Assembly: GCF_001613545.1 (NCBI RefSeq)
Contig: NZ_BDCO01000002.1
Span: 496,001 to 560,000, forward strand
Length of the DNA stretch: 64,000 bases
Direction: 5' to 3'
Origin: Terrimicrobium sacchariphilum
Lineage (GTDB): Bacteria > Verrucomicrobiota > Verrucomicrobiia > Chthoniobacterales > Terrimicrobiaceae
The notes below the pieces were generated by a model. It ran no database searches. It saw only the letters and a program-made list of their open reading frames with translations, and was not told the origin of the DNA. Made by a program: the position numbers and the translations under genes. The first letter of the stretch is position 1. Every line of letters starts with the position of its first letter. Below, piece after piece: positions 18,137 through 27,448 of the stretch.

Positions 18137-20725
18137 GTGACGGTGGATTTCGAGCGCCCTTATCTTCTTTGGCTGATCCCTCTCGCCCTGGGGCTGGTCT
18201 GGCTCCTGCAACGCGGCACGCTTGCCTCCTGGACGTCGAGTCAACGGGTGCTCGCCCTCGCGGTTCGCTGCGCGGTCGTGATCCTCATCATCCTGGCGCT
18301 GGCTGGTCCGGCCTTTCGCGGCGTGACGCGCGATGCCGCCGTGGTCTTGCTGCGCGATGTCTCCGCCAGTGTCGATGACGCGGGGCAGAAGACTGCGTCG
18401 GACTTCATTGCCCAGGCCTCCCGGGAGCACCAGGCCGACTCCGGTCAGGTGGATTTCGCCGCCGGGGCGGCGGTGGCCCGGGCGTACGGGAGCAGGGAAG
18501 ACAGCGCGGCGGTGACGGTTCCGAGGGACGCGACGGATCTCGCGTCGGCCCTGGAGTTTGCCCAGGCGTCGCTCCCGGCTGATCGTCCGGGACGAATCAT
18601 TTTGCTCTCCGATGGGGCGGTCAATACAGGACGGCCGGCGGAGGGAGTGCTGGCCCGTCTGAAGGAGCGGGGAGTGGAGCTCGATGTCGTGCCGCTACCT
18701 CCGGAAAACCGCCCGGATGCGGCTGTGCTGGCGGTCAAGGTGCCGGCTGCTGCGCGCGAGGGTGAGACGTTCGACGCCCGCGTGACCGTGAACTCCGCGG
18801 AATCCAATGCCCGCGCGACAGTGCGTTTCTTTCAGAACCGGGTGCTGGTGGCGGAGGTGGAGAAGGAACTCGCCCGCGGAGAGAACGAATTGGTGATTCC
18901 CAACCTGCGGGCGGAAGCCGGGCTCGGCCTGTACGAGGCGACGGTGTCTCTGCCGGGGGATGCGCGTCCGGAAAATAACAGGGGCCACGTGGTGACCGTG
19001 CATGGAGGCGCGGCGCGTACACTGCTGGTGGATCGTGATCCCGCTCAGCTCGACGGGCTGGCGGGGGTGCTGAGAGCGAGCGGATTTCAGGTCGAGGTGC
19101 GGCCGGCATCGGGATTCCCCGCCACCCTGGAGGAGCTGGAGAGCTTTGATCTCGTGATGCTGAGCGACGTGCCGGCGTCGGAATTGAGCGACCAGCAGAT
19201 GCGCTCGCTGGCCTCGTGGGTGAAGGATTTTGGCGGGGGATTTCTCATGGCGGGCGGAGAGTCGAGCTTTGGGGCGGGCGGGTATTTCCGCACCCCGGTG
19301 GCGGCGATGCTGCCCGTGCGCATCGAGCGTCAGGAGCGGGAGGAAACGCCTGTGGCCGCACTGTTGGTGATCCTCGATCGATCGGGCTCGATGTCTGCGA
19401 TGGCGGGGGGCCAAACCAAGATGTCGCTGGCGAATGATGGCGCCAGCCTCGCTCTCGAGGTGCTGCAGGCGCGTGATTTGTTCGGTGTCTTTGCCGTGGA
19501 TACCCGGGTCCAGCAGGTCGTTCCGCTCGCCAGCGCATCGGACAAGACAGGCGCGGCGCGCCGCATTGCGGGCATTACCTCGGGAGGCGGCGGCATCTAT
19601 GTCTATACGTCGCTGGCGGAGGCCTTTCCCGTGCTGCGCGATGCGCAGGCGAAGATCAAGCACATCATCCTTTTTGCCGACGCTGCCGACGCGGAGGAAA
19701 AGTCCGCCGGGTCCGAGGGCAATCCCTCGATGGGCGGCGGATCGTCGCTCGACCTCGCCGCCGCCATGCTGGCCAATCGTATTACCCTCTCCGTGGTCGC
19801 CCTCGGCCGCGAGGAGGACAAGGACACGGCCTTCCTGCGCGATCTGGCCGCCAAGGGCGGCGGGCGCTTTTACCTCACGGCGGACGCCACGACACTGCCG
19901 CGTTTGTTCAGCCAGGAGACGATGCGTGCCACGCAGTCGAGCCTGCGCGAGGACGCGTTTCTGGTCACGCCGACGGGGGCGTCCGACGTGTTGCAGGGCA
20001 TCCCATGGTCCGAGGCGCCGCCGCTGCTCGGGTTGAACCTCTCCAGTGTGAAGCCCGGAGCCGATCTCCTGCTCGCCGCGGAATCCGGCGAACCCATTCT
20101 CGCTCTCTGGCGGTATGGACTGGGACAAGCGGCGGCTTTCCTCAGTGATGCAAAACCCCGCTGGGCGGCTGAGTGGATGACGTGGCCGGGATATGGCAAA
20201 TTCTGGACCCAGCTCGCCCGTCAGCTCGTGAGACCGGATCGTCGCGACGACCTGAGCGCCGAGGTGATGGAATCCGGCGACCGTCTCGTGGTGGATGTCT
20301 CGGCTGTGACCGGTGCGGGAACCTTTCGCAATGGACTGCCTGTTGCTGTCACCGTGGCCGAGCAGGGTGGGGTGAGCCGATCGCTTATTGCGCCTCAGGT
20401 CGCGCCGGGACGTTACCGGGTGGAGTTTCCCAAGCCCGAGGCCGAAACGGCCGTCATCGCCGTGAGCGATGGGGCCGGTCGCCCGGTCTCGCTGGCCTGG
20501 ATGCGCGATGCCGGGCGGGAATTTCTCCCCGTGGCCGACACCCGGCCCTTTCTGGAAAAGCTCGCCCGGGACTGCGGCGGTATCTTCCAGCCCACGCCTG
20601 AGCAGGTTTTCCGTCCGGCCACGCAGGCCGCCTCGACACGGCGCGACCTCTCTCCCTGGCTGCTGGTGGCGGCGCTGGTTCTCTGGCCGGTCGATATCTG
20701 GCTGAGGCGACGGGACTGGACCTAA
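18137..20725 (+). CDS. Membrane-anchored VWA-domain protein with GATase1-like domain
   Basis: An 862-residue protein of the BatA-like / large VWA family. Two hydrophobic helices lie at the N-terminus (YLLWLIPLALGLVWLLQRG, then about residues 38-55) and one at the C-terminus (PWLLVAALVLWPVDIWLRRR). A first VWA-like region begins with a MIDAS-type DVSAS near residue 76. A class I glutamine-amidotransferase-like domain (VDRDPAQLDGLAGVLRASGF, MAGGESSFGAGGYF) follows, with a second VWA with a full MIDAS motif DRSGSM near residue 414. It probably acts in the periplasm in metal-dependent protein contacts. The start is a GTG at 18137. Function not known. Confidence 0.8.
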   Translation: MTVDFERPYLLWLIPLALGLVWLLQRGTLASWTSSQRVLALAVRCAVVILIILALAGPAFRGVTRDAAVVLLRDVSASVDDAGQKTASDFIAQASREHQADSGQVDFAAGAAVARAYGSREDSAAVTVPRDATDLASALEFAQASLPADRPGRIILLSDGAVNTGRPAEGVLARLKERGVELDVVPLPPENRPDAAVLAVKVPAAAREGETFDARVTVNSAESNARATVRFFQNRVLVAEVEKELARGENELVIPNLRAEAGLGLYEATVSLPGDARPENNRGHVVTVHGGAARTLLVDRDPAQLDGLAGVLRASGFQVEVRPASGFPATLEELESFDLVMLSDVPASELSDQQMRSLASWVKDFGGGFLMAGGESSFGAGGYFRTPVAAMLPVRIERQEREETPVAALLVILDRSGSMSAMAGGQTKMSLANDGASLALEVLQARDLFGVFAVDTRVQQVVPLASASDKTGAARRIAGITSGGGGIYVYTSLAEAFPVLRDAQAKIKHIILFADAADAEEKSAGSEGNPSMGGGSSLDLAAAMLANRITLSVVALGREEDKDTAFLRDLAAKGGGRFYLTADATTLPRLFSQETMRATQSSLREDAFLVTPTGASDVLQGIPWSEAPPLLGLNLSSVKPGADLLLAAESGEPILALWRYGLGQAAAFLSDAKPRWAAEWMTWPGYGKFWTQLARQLVRPDRRDDLSAEVMESGDRLVVDVSAVTGAGTFRNGLPVAVTVAEQGGVSRSLIAPQVAPGRYRVEFPKPEAETAVIAVSDGAGRPVSLAWMRDAGREFLPVADTRPFLEKLARDCGGIFQPTPEQVFRPATQAASTRRDLSPWLLVAALVLWPVDIWLRRRDWT

Positions 20726-20781
20726 GCGCCCGGTGGAGAAACAGCTTGCGGCGATTTTCCCCTGCCCGCTAGGTTGCTTCG

Positions 20782-21732
20782 ATGAAAGTACTGGTTACCG
20801 GCGGCGCCGGTTTTATTGGCTCCCATTTGGTCCGCAGGCTCCTGCGTGCCGGCCATGCCGCTGTGATCGTCGACAACTTCAACGACTACTACAACCCCGC
20901 CATCAAGCGGTCGAATATCGCCGGGTTGGATGGTCACGTGGAGTTGATCGAGGCAAATATCGAGGATGCCGGCCGCATGAAGCAGGTCGTGGTCGATGGG
21001 AAGTTTGACGCCATCGTGCATATCGCCGCCCGCGCGGGAGTGCGTCCGTCGGTGGAAAATCCGCTCTCCTACCTCCAGACCAACGTCAACGGCACCTACA
21101 ACATGCTCGATGCCGCCAAGGCAGGCGGGGTGAGCAAGTTTCTATTCGCCTCCAGTTCATCGGTTTATGGGCTGGCGAAGACGGTTCCTTTTTCCGAGGA
21201 CCTGCCGCTTCCTCAGACTCTCAGCCCCTACGCGGCGACGAAGCTGGCGGGCGAGCACCTGTGCGGCAATTTCTCCCATCTTTACGATCTCGGCGTGGTC
21301 TGCCTGCGCTTTTTCACGGTCTACGGCCCCGGCCAGCGTCCCGACCTCGCGATCCACAAGTTCACGGACCTCATTTACAACGATAAGCCGATCCCGAAGT
21401 ACGGCGATGGCGGCACGCGTCGCGATTACACCTACATCGACGACATCATCCAGGGCGTGATGGGGGCGCTCGCCTACGACAAGACGAAGTTTGAGATCGT
21501 CAACCTCGGCGAAAGCGAGACGACCACCCTCACCGAGCTGATCGAGGCGTTGGAGAAGTCCATCGGCAAGAAGGCTATCATCCAGCAGCTCCCCGAGCAG
21601 CAGGGTGACATGCCGCTGACCTGTGCGGACATTCGCAAGGCTCGCGCCCTGCTCGGGTACGATCCGAAGGTGAAGATTTCCGAGGGCATCCCCCGCTTCG
21701 TCGAGTGGTATGCCAGCCAGCACGGAAAATGA
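20782..21732 (+). CDS. NAD-dependent nucleotide-sugar epimerase (UDP-glucuronate 4-epimerase-like)
   Basis: An extended short-chain dehydrogenase of 316 aa. The NAD-binding GGAGFIGS is at residues 7-14, followed by DNFNDYYNP, which is typical of UDP-glucuronate/UDP-galactose 4-epimerases, HIAARAGVRPS, the catalytic Ser region SSSSVYG and YAATK with the catalytic Tyr and Lys, and RRDYTYIDDI. It likely makes a sugar nucleotide for capsule or LPS. Its stop overlaps the ATG of the M20 gene by 4 bp, although that gene is not obviously related in function. Confidence 0.88.
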   Translation: MKVLVTGGAGFIGSHLVRRLLRAGHAAVIVDNFNDYYNPAIKRSNIAGLDGHVELIEANIEDAGRMKQVVVDGKFDAIVHIAARAGVRPSVENPLSYLQTNVNGTYNMLDAAKAGGVSKFLFASSSSVYGLAKTVPFSEDLPLPQTLSPYAATKLAGEHLCGNFSHLYDLGVVCLRFFTVYGPGQRPDLAIHKFTDLIYNDKPIPKYGDGGTRRDYTYIDDIIQGVMGALAYDKTKFEIVNLGESETTTLTELIEALEKSIGKKAIIQQLPEQQGDMPLTCADIRKARALLGYDPKVKISEGIPRFVEWYASQHGK

Positions 21733-22829
21733 GCGCCGTCGCCGACCTTCTCACCCAGCTCGTCCGTATCCCGAGCGTGAATCCCGAGGGCGACCCCGGG
21801 ACGGATCGCACGGGTGAGGCGGAGTGTGCGAAGTTCATCGCCGATTTTCTGACGAATCTCGGCGCTGAGGTACAGCTGCCTGAGATTCTGCCAGGCAGGC
21901 CGAATGTCATCGGGCGGTTTCCATCCGATCGGCCGGGCAAGCCGCGTCTCCTTCTCGCGCCGCATACGGATACCGTGAGCGTGCTCGGCATGACGATCGA
22001 GCCCTTCAGCGGGGAGCAGCGCGACGGACGCATCTGGGGCCGGGGATCGAGCGATACCAAGGGGCCGATGGCCGCCATGCTCCAGGCCCTGAGTGACCTG
22101 AAAGACGTGATTCCCACGCTGAGCCATGAAATCTGGTTCGCCGGGTTGATGAGCGAGGAGGCGGGCCAGCATGGGTCCATCTCGCTGGCCTCCTCGGAGA
22201 CTTTCGATTTCGTCCTCGTCGGCGAACCAACCAGCCTCGAGATCGTGCATACGCACAAAGGGTCGCGACGCATTTTCCTCCATGCCGCGGGAGTGGCCGT
22301 GCACAGCTCCACGCCGGATAAAGGCAAAAACGCCATCGAGCCGGTGCTCGACGCATTGGTCTTTCTCAAGGCGGAGTTTCACCGCCGTTTCGGCGACCTG
22401 ACCCATCCGATCCTCGGTCGCACGACCATGAGCATCGGAACGATTCGCGGCGGCAGCAAGGTCAACATCGTGCCGGAGGGCTGTGATGCCGCGGTCGACA
22501 TACGCACGCTGCCGGGGCAGGACATCGACGGGTTCGTCGCCGATCTGAAGGCGCGCTTTCCCGAGGTGACATTCACCACGGCTGGAGCCGCGCCCTTGTG
22601 GACCGATCCGGAGAACGCTATCATCCAAAAACTTCGTGGTTGCGGAGCCGGGCTCACGGGAGCCCCATGGTTCTGCGACGCTGCGCCCTTCTCGGAACGC
22701 GGCGTGCCTGCCGTGGCACTCGGGCCGGGGTCCATCGCCCAGGCTCACACCGCCGACGAATGGATCGCCATCTCCGACCTCGAAGCCGGGCTCACCTTTT
22801 ACAAAAACTTTCTCAACCAACTCGCATGA
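21729..22829 (+). CDS. M20 family metallopeptidase (ArgE/DapE-like deacylase)
   Basis: A 366-residue zinc hydrolase of the acetylornithine deacetylase / succinyl-DAP desuccinylase family. The motif APHTDTV has a zinc-binding His and the following Asp. GRGSSDTKGPMAAML contains the bridging Asp, MSEEAG the catalytic Glu and ligand Glu, and VGEPTSLEIVHTHKG is the usual link to the dimerisation domain. GTIRGGSKVNIVPEGC and the closing AHTADEWI with the last His complete the set. The substrate cannot be decided. It starts at ATG 21729 and overlaps both neighbours by 4 bp. Confidence 0.9.
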   Translation: MSAVADLLTQLVRIPSVNPEGDPGTDRTGEAECAKFIADFLTNLGAEVQLPEILPGRPNVIGRFPSDRPGKPRLLLAPHTDTVSVLGMTIEPFSGEQRDGRIWGRGSSDTKGPMAAMLQALSDLKDVIPTLSHEIWFAGLMSEEAGQHGSISLASSETFDFVLVGEPTSLEIVHTHKGSRRIFLHAAGVAVHSSTPDKGKNAIEPVLDALVFLKAEFHRRFGDLTHPILGRTTMSIGTIRGGSKVNIVPEGCDAAVDIRTLPGQDIDGFVADLKARFPEVTFTTAGAAPLWTDPENAIIQKLRGCGAGLTGAPWFCDAAPFSERGVPAVALGPGSIAQAHTADEWIAISDLEAGLTFYKNFLNQLA

Positions 22830-24340
22830 GCGAAAAAACCGCCGTCTCTCCCACCCGCCAGGAGGATTTTCCCGAATGGTACCAGCAGGTCATCCGCGCC
22901 GCCGACCTCGCTGAAAACTCCGAAGTGCGCGGATGCATGGTCATCAAGCCCTGGGGCTACGCCCTTTGGGAGCGCATGCAGGCCGTGCTCGATGGCATGT
23001 TCAAGGCCACGGGCCACCGCAACGCCTATTTCCCGCTCTTCATCCCGCTGAGCTATCTGGAGAAGGAAGCCGCTCACGTCGAGGGCTTCGCCAAGGAGTG
23101 CGCCGTGGTCACGCATCACCGCCTCGAGGCCAAGGACGGCAAGCTCGTCCCCTCCGGCCAGCTCAGCGAACCGCTCATCGTGCGCCCGACCTCCGAGACG
23201 ATCATCGGCGCGGCCTACGCCCGCTGGGTGAAATCCTGGCGCGACCTCCCGATTTTGCTCAACCAATGGGCCAATGTGGTCCGCTGGGAAATGCGCCCGC
23301 GTCTTTTCCTTCGCACCGCCGAGTTTCTCTGGCAGGAGGGACATACCGCCCACGAGACCAGCGAGGAAGCGGTCACGGAGACGATGAAGATGCTGCGTGT
23401 CTACGAGACCTTTGCACGCGATTACCTCGCCATCCCGGTCATCACGGGTGAGAAGAGCGAGAGCGAGCGCTTCCCCGGCGCGGTGCAGACGTATTGCATC
23501 GAGGCCATGGTGCAGGATCGCAAGGCCATCCAGGCCGGCACTTCGCACTTCCTCGGGCAGAATTTCTCGAAAGCCTCCGGCATTCAATTCCAGTCGCGCA
23601 GCGGCGCGGTGGAGCATGCCTGGACGACGAGCTGGGGCGTGAGCACCCGCCTCATCGGCACGCTCATCATGGCCCATGGCGACGACGACGGGCTCATCCT
23701 GCCGCCGCGCGTGGCCCCGGCCCATGTCGTGATCATTCCCATCACGCCCAAGGAAGACACCCGCGCCGCCGTGCTCGAGGCTGCGGACAACCTTGCCGCG
23801 CAGCTCCGCGAGATCAGTTACCATGGCGTGCCCGTGCAGGTGGAGATCGATTCGCGCGACCTCGGTGGTGGCGTGAAGAACTGGGAGTGGATCAAGAAAG
23901 GCATCCCGATCCGCATCGAGATCGGCCCGCGCGATCTTGCGCAGGGTACGGTGGCCCTTTCCCGCCGCGACCGTCCGCACAAGGAAAAGGCGTTCCTGCC
24001 CAATGGCGACGTGCTTTCCGGCGTGACTGGCATCCTCGACGAAATCCAGGCCGAGTTGCTCGCCCGCGCCACCGCCTTCCGCGACGAAAACCTCAAGGTT
24101 ATCGAGAGCAAGGAGGACTTCTACAAGTTCTTCACCCCGGCGAACTCCGACAAACCGGAGATCCACGGCGGCTTCGCTCTTGCGCACTGGAATGGCAGCG
24201 CGGCGGTCGAGGAACAGATCAAGAACGACCTCAAGGTGACGATCCGGTGCATTCCGTTCACGGATTCACCCGAGGCAGGCACCTGTATCTTCACCGGCGA
24301 ACCCAGCAAACAACGGGTCGTCTGGGCCAAGTCTTACTAA
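22826..24340 (+). CDS. proS: Prolyl-tRNA synthetase, archaeal/eukaryotic-like type
   Basis: Charges tRNA-Pro. The 504-residue length and lack of the internal editing insertion mark the archaeal/eukaryotic-like ProS (type 3), used by several bacterial phyla. Class II motifs are visible: motif 2 RWEMRPRLFLRTAEFLWQEG and motif 3 GLILPPRVAP with the Arg. RPTSETIIG and TSWGVSTRLIGTLIMAHGDD belong to the active site. The protein ends in Tyr (VVWAKSY), as in the Thermus enzyme, whose terminal carboxylate reaches the active site. Only two Cys of the C-terminal zinc region remain (RCIPF, GTCIF). Starts at ATG 22826 within the M20 stop. Confidence 0.96.
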   Translation: MSEKTAVSPTRQEDFPEWYQQVIRAADLAENSEVRGCMVIKPWGYALWERMQAVLDGMFKATGHRNAYFPLFIPLSYLEKEAAHVEGFAKECAVVTHHRLEAKDGKLVPSGQLSEPLIVRPTSETIIGAAYARWVKSWRDLPILLNQWANVVRWEMRPRLFLRTAEFLWQEGHTAHETSEEAVTETMKMLRVYETFARDYLAIPVITGEKSESERFPGAVQTYCIEAMVQDRKAIQAGTSHFLGQNFSKASGIQFQSRSGAVEHAWTTSWGVSTRLIGTLIMAHGDDDGLILPPRVAPAHVVIIPITPKEDTRAAVLEAADNLAAQLREISYHGVPVQVEIDSRDLGGGVKNWEWIKKGIPIRIEIGPRDLAQGTVALSRRDRPHKEKAFLPNGDVLSGVTGILDEIQAELLARATAFRDENLKVIESKEDFYKFFTPANSDKPEIHGGFALAHWNGSAAVEEQIKNDLKVTIRCIPFTDSPEAGTCIFTGEPSKQRVVWAKSY

Positions 24341-24349
24341 GCCTTCTTG

Positions 24350-24388
24350 AAAGGGGCCGTCTCGAAGATCTCGGGGCGGCCCCTTTTC
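24350..24388 (+). terminator. Rho-independent terminator after proS
   Basis: A perfect 10-bp stem, AAAGGGGCCG at 24350-24359 and CGGCCCCTTT at 24377-24386, with a 17-nt loop followed by a T-rich tail (TTTTCTTTTC). It ends the epimerase-M20-proS transcript. Confidence 0.88.
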
Positions 24389-24452
24389 TTTTCCCGGGAG
24401 GCGCTAAGTTTTGTCTTAAGAAAACTCTGCGTTTCGCGTTAACTCGGTTGAC

Positions 24453-25970
24453 GTGAAAACGCCCCTCCTCTCCCTCCTCGGGCTGTTCGCGCCGCTGGCC
24501 ATCGCCGCGGCAGCGCAACCGGCGCTTACGATTTACAACCAAAACTTTGCCGTCGTGCGCGACAGTATTTCGCTCGATCTGAAGCAGGGCGAAAACTCGG
24601 TGGTCTACGATGGCGCGACGATGCAAGTCGAGCCGGATTCCGTAATCCTGCGCGACCCGGCGGGAAATCCGCTTCAGATTCTCGAGCAGAGCTACCGCAA
24701 CGATCCACTCAGCCAGGCGCTGCTACTGTCGCTATTCGAAGGCCAGGAGATTGATTTTTACATCGGGGAAATCTCCAAGCCCGACCGCATCGTGCGCGGC
24801 AAGATCATTCGTTCCGGCTACGTCGCGCACAACAGCCTCGCCATGCGGCGCTACGGCAACCAGTACGCCATGACCCAGATGGCCATGTCCAGCGCGAGCG
24901 GAGCGGGGGAGCCTATCATCCAGGTCGACGGCAAGATCCAGTTTGGCCTGCCGGGCAGGCCGGTCTTTCCCTCGCTCGGGGACGACACCATCCTCAAGCC
25001 GCGCCTGTCGTGGGTGATCAACGCGCCCAAGCCGCTGAAGACGGAGGCCGAGCTGGGCTACATCACGCGCGGCATGACTTGGGAGGCGAGCTACAATGTC
25101 GTTGCCCCGGAGAAGGGGAACGACCTCGACATCGTGGGCTGGGTGACGATGGATAACCAGACCGGGCGCGACTTCGCCGATGCGAGAATCAAGCTCATGG
25201 CCGGCGACGTGAACAAGCTCGATCCGAATCAGATGCAGGTCGGTGACAGATTGCGGGCTGCGGGTTACGCCATGGCATTTGAAACGCCTGCACCGCAAGT
25301 CACCGAAAAAGCCTTCGACGAATATCATCTCTACTCGCTGGAGCGTCCGGTGACCCTGCACGACCGGGAGACGAAGCAGGTCGAGTTCATCCGTGCCTCC
25401 GGAGTGAAAAGCGAGGTCATCTATGTTTACGACGGCGCGGTGATCGACTGGAATCGCTGGCGGAGTTACAACCGAGTCTCTCTGCGGCAAAACGAGGAGT
25501 TTGGTTCCGACAGCAACAGCAAGGTGTCGGTGATGCGGGAGTTCAAGAACACGAAGGAAAACGGCCTCGGTATTCCCTTACCCAAGGGCAATGTGCGCTT
25601 CTACCGCGCGGACGGAAAGCAACTGGAGTTCACGGGCGAAAACCAGATCGATCACACGCCGAAGGACGAGACGGTGCGGATCTACACCGGCGACGCCTTT
25701 GACCTCGTGGGCGAGCGCAAGCGGACGAACTTCAAGGTCGACACCTCCAACAAGTGGGCGGACGAGAGCTTTGAAATCACCGTGCGTAATCGCAAAACCG
25801 AGCCGGTGACGATCCGTGTCGTCGAGCATCTCCTGCGCTGGAACAACTGGGAGATCACGGACAAGAACACGACCTACAAGAAGCTGAACTCCGACGAGAT
25901 CGAGTTCCTTGTCGAACTGAAGCCCGACGAAGAGCGCAAGATCACCTATACCGTCCACTACTCGTGGTAA
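24453..25970 (+). CDS. Secreted DUF4139 protein, first of a tandem pair
   Basis: A 505-residue protein with a signal peptide (about 22 residues, cleaved near AAAAQPA). The mature part starts LTIYNQNFAVVRDSISLDL and ends with a DUF4139-type domain: GYITRGMTWEASYNVV, GWVTMDNQTGRDFADARIKL, VLREFKNTKENGLGIPLPKG-like, and KPDEERKITYTVHYSW. The family's function is unknown; mucoidy-inhibitor-like proteins share the domain. The start is a GTG at 24453, required for the signal peptide. It is followed after 5 bp by a close paralogue. Confidence 0.85.
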   Translation: MKTPLLSLLGLFAPLAIAAAAQPALTIYNQNFAVVRDSISLDLKQGENSVVYDGATMQVEPDSVILRDPAGNPLQILEQSYRNDPLSQALLLSLFEGQEIDFYIGEISKPDRIVRGKIIRSGYVAHNSLAMRRYGNQYAMTQMAMSSASGAGEPIIQVDGKIQFGLPGRPVFPSLGDDTILKPRLSWVINAPKPLKTEAELGYITRGMTWEASYNVVAPEKGNDLDIVGWVTMDNQTGRDFADARIKLMAGDVNKLDPNQMQVGDRLRAAGYAMAFETPAPQVTEKAFDEYHLYSLERPVTLHDRETKQVEFIRASGVKSEVIYVYDGAVIDWNRWRSYNRVSLRQNEEFGSDSNSKVSVMREFKNTKENGLGIPLPKGNVRFYRADGKQLEFTGENQIDHTPKDETVRIYTGDAFDLVGERKRTNFKVDTSNKWADESFEITVRNRKTEPVTIRVVEHLLRWNNWEITDKNTTYKKLNSDEIEFLVELKPDEERKITYTVHYSW

Positions 25971-25975
25971 CTCCC

Positions 25976-27448
25976 ATGAAACCCCCTTTGCTTGTGATCG
26001 CCGGCTGGTGCGTGTCAATGGCGGCAGCCGTTGCCGCCCAACCCGGCCTGACCATCTACAACCAGAACTTTGCCGTGGTGCGAGATCAGATCGCGCTCGA
26101 CCTGAAACAGGGAGAGAACTCGGTGATCTTTGATGGCGCTACGATGCAGGTGGAGCCGGATTCCGTAATCCTGCGCGACCCGGCGGGGAATCCGCTCCAG
26201 ATCCTCGAGCAGAGCTACCGCAACGATCCGCTAAGCCAGGGGCTGTTGCTTTCCCTGTTTGAGGGGAAGGAAATTGACTTTTCCATGCCTCAGCCGATGA
26301 AGCCGGATCGTATCGTGCGGGGAAAGGTGATTCGCTCCGGGTATCAATCGCCAGCCCAAGCCGCACGCAATGCCGTGGCAGTCGCGAGCGAACCGATCAT
26401 CGAGATCGAGGGGAAAATCCAGTTCGGCCTGCCCGGCCAGCCGATCTTTCCCTCGCTCGGGGACGATACGATCCTCAAGCCGCGTCTGTCGTGGATCATC
26501 AACGCGCCCAAGCCGCTGAAGACGGAGGCGGAACTCGGCTACATCACGCGCGGCATGACGTGGGAGGCCAGCTACAATGTCGTCGCCCCGGAGAAGGGGA
26601 ACGATCTCGACATCGTGGGCTGGGTGACGATGGACAACCAGACGGGTCGGGACTTCGTCGATGCGAGGATCAAGCTCATGGCAGGCGATGTGAACAAGCT
26701 CGAGCCTCAGGAAGCAATGGCGAACTTCAGGGCATTCACTGGCGGTTGGGCAAAAGATGAACAAAGGGCGAGTCAGGTCACCGAAAAGACCTTCGACGAA
26801 TACCACCTTTACACGCTGGAACGTGCGGTGACCCTGCATGACCGCGAGACGAAGCAGGTCGAGTTTATCCGGGCCTCGGGGGTGAAGAGCGAGGTCATCT
26901 ACGTCTATGACGGGGCGGTGATCGATTGGAACCGCTGGCGCGGCTACGACCGCAGTTCTCTGAGACAGAATGAGGAGTTTGGTTCCGACAGCAACAGCAA
27001 GGTGTCGGTCATGCGGGAGTTCAAGAACACGAAGGAAAACGGCCTCGGTATTCCCTTGCCCAAGGGCAATGTGCGGTTCTACCGCGCGGATGGGAAGCAA
27101 CTGGAGTTCACAGGCGAAAACCAGATCGATCACACGCCGAAGGACGAGACGGTGCGCATCTACACCGGTGACGCCTTCGATCTCGTGGGCGAGCGGAAGC
27201 GGACGAACTTCAAGGTGGATAACTCCAACGACTGGGCGGACGAGAGTTTTGAAATCACATTGCGCAATCGCAAGACCGAGCCGGTGACGATCCGCGTCGT
27301 CGAGCACCTGCTGCGCTGGAAGAACTGGGAGATCACGGACAAAAACACGACCTACAAGAAGCTGAGCTCCGACGAGATCGAGTTCCTGGTCGAACTGAAG
27401 CCCGACGAAGAGCGCAAGATCACCTACACCGTCCACTATTCATGGTGA
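25976..27448 (+). CDS. Secreted DUF4139 protein, second of a tandem pair
   Basis: A 490-residue paralogue of the preceding protein. The signal peptide (MKPPLLVIAGWCVSMAAAVA) and two internal stretches (about residues 105-135 and 250-270) differ, while most of the rest, including the DUF4139 core and the last 200 residues, is nearly identical at both protein and DNA level. This points to a tandem duplication kept similar by recent origin or gene conversion. The ATG at 25976 is preferred over the GTG at 25964, which lies inside the upstream gene. The last 7 bp overlap the next gene. Confidence 0.87.
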   Translation: MKPPLLVIAGWCVSMAAAVAAQPGLTIYNQNFAVVRDQIALDLKQGENSVIFDGATMQVEPDSVILRDPAGNPLQILEQSYRNDPLSQGLLLSLFEGKEIDFSMPQPMKPDRIVRGKVIRSGYQSPAQAARNAVAVASEPIIEIEGKIQFGLPGQPIFPSLGDDTILKPRLSWIINAPKPLKTEAELGYITRGMTWEASYNVVAPEKGNDLDIVGWVTMDNQTGRDFVDARIKLMAGDVNKLEPQEAMANFRAFTGGWAKDEQRASQVTEKTFDEYHLYTLERAVTLHDRETKQVEFIRASGVKSEVIYVYDGAVIDWNRWRGYDRSSLRQNEEFGSDSNSKVSVMREFKNTKENGLGIPLPKGNVRFYRADGKQLEFTGENQIDHTPKDETVRIYTGDAFDLVGERKRTNFKVDNSNDWADESFEITLRNRKTEPVTIRVVEHLLRWKNWEITDKNTTYKKLSSDEIEFLVELKPDEERKITYTVHYSW

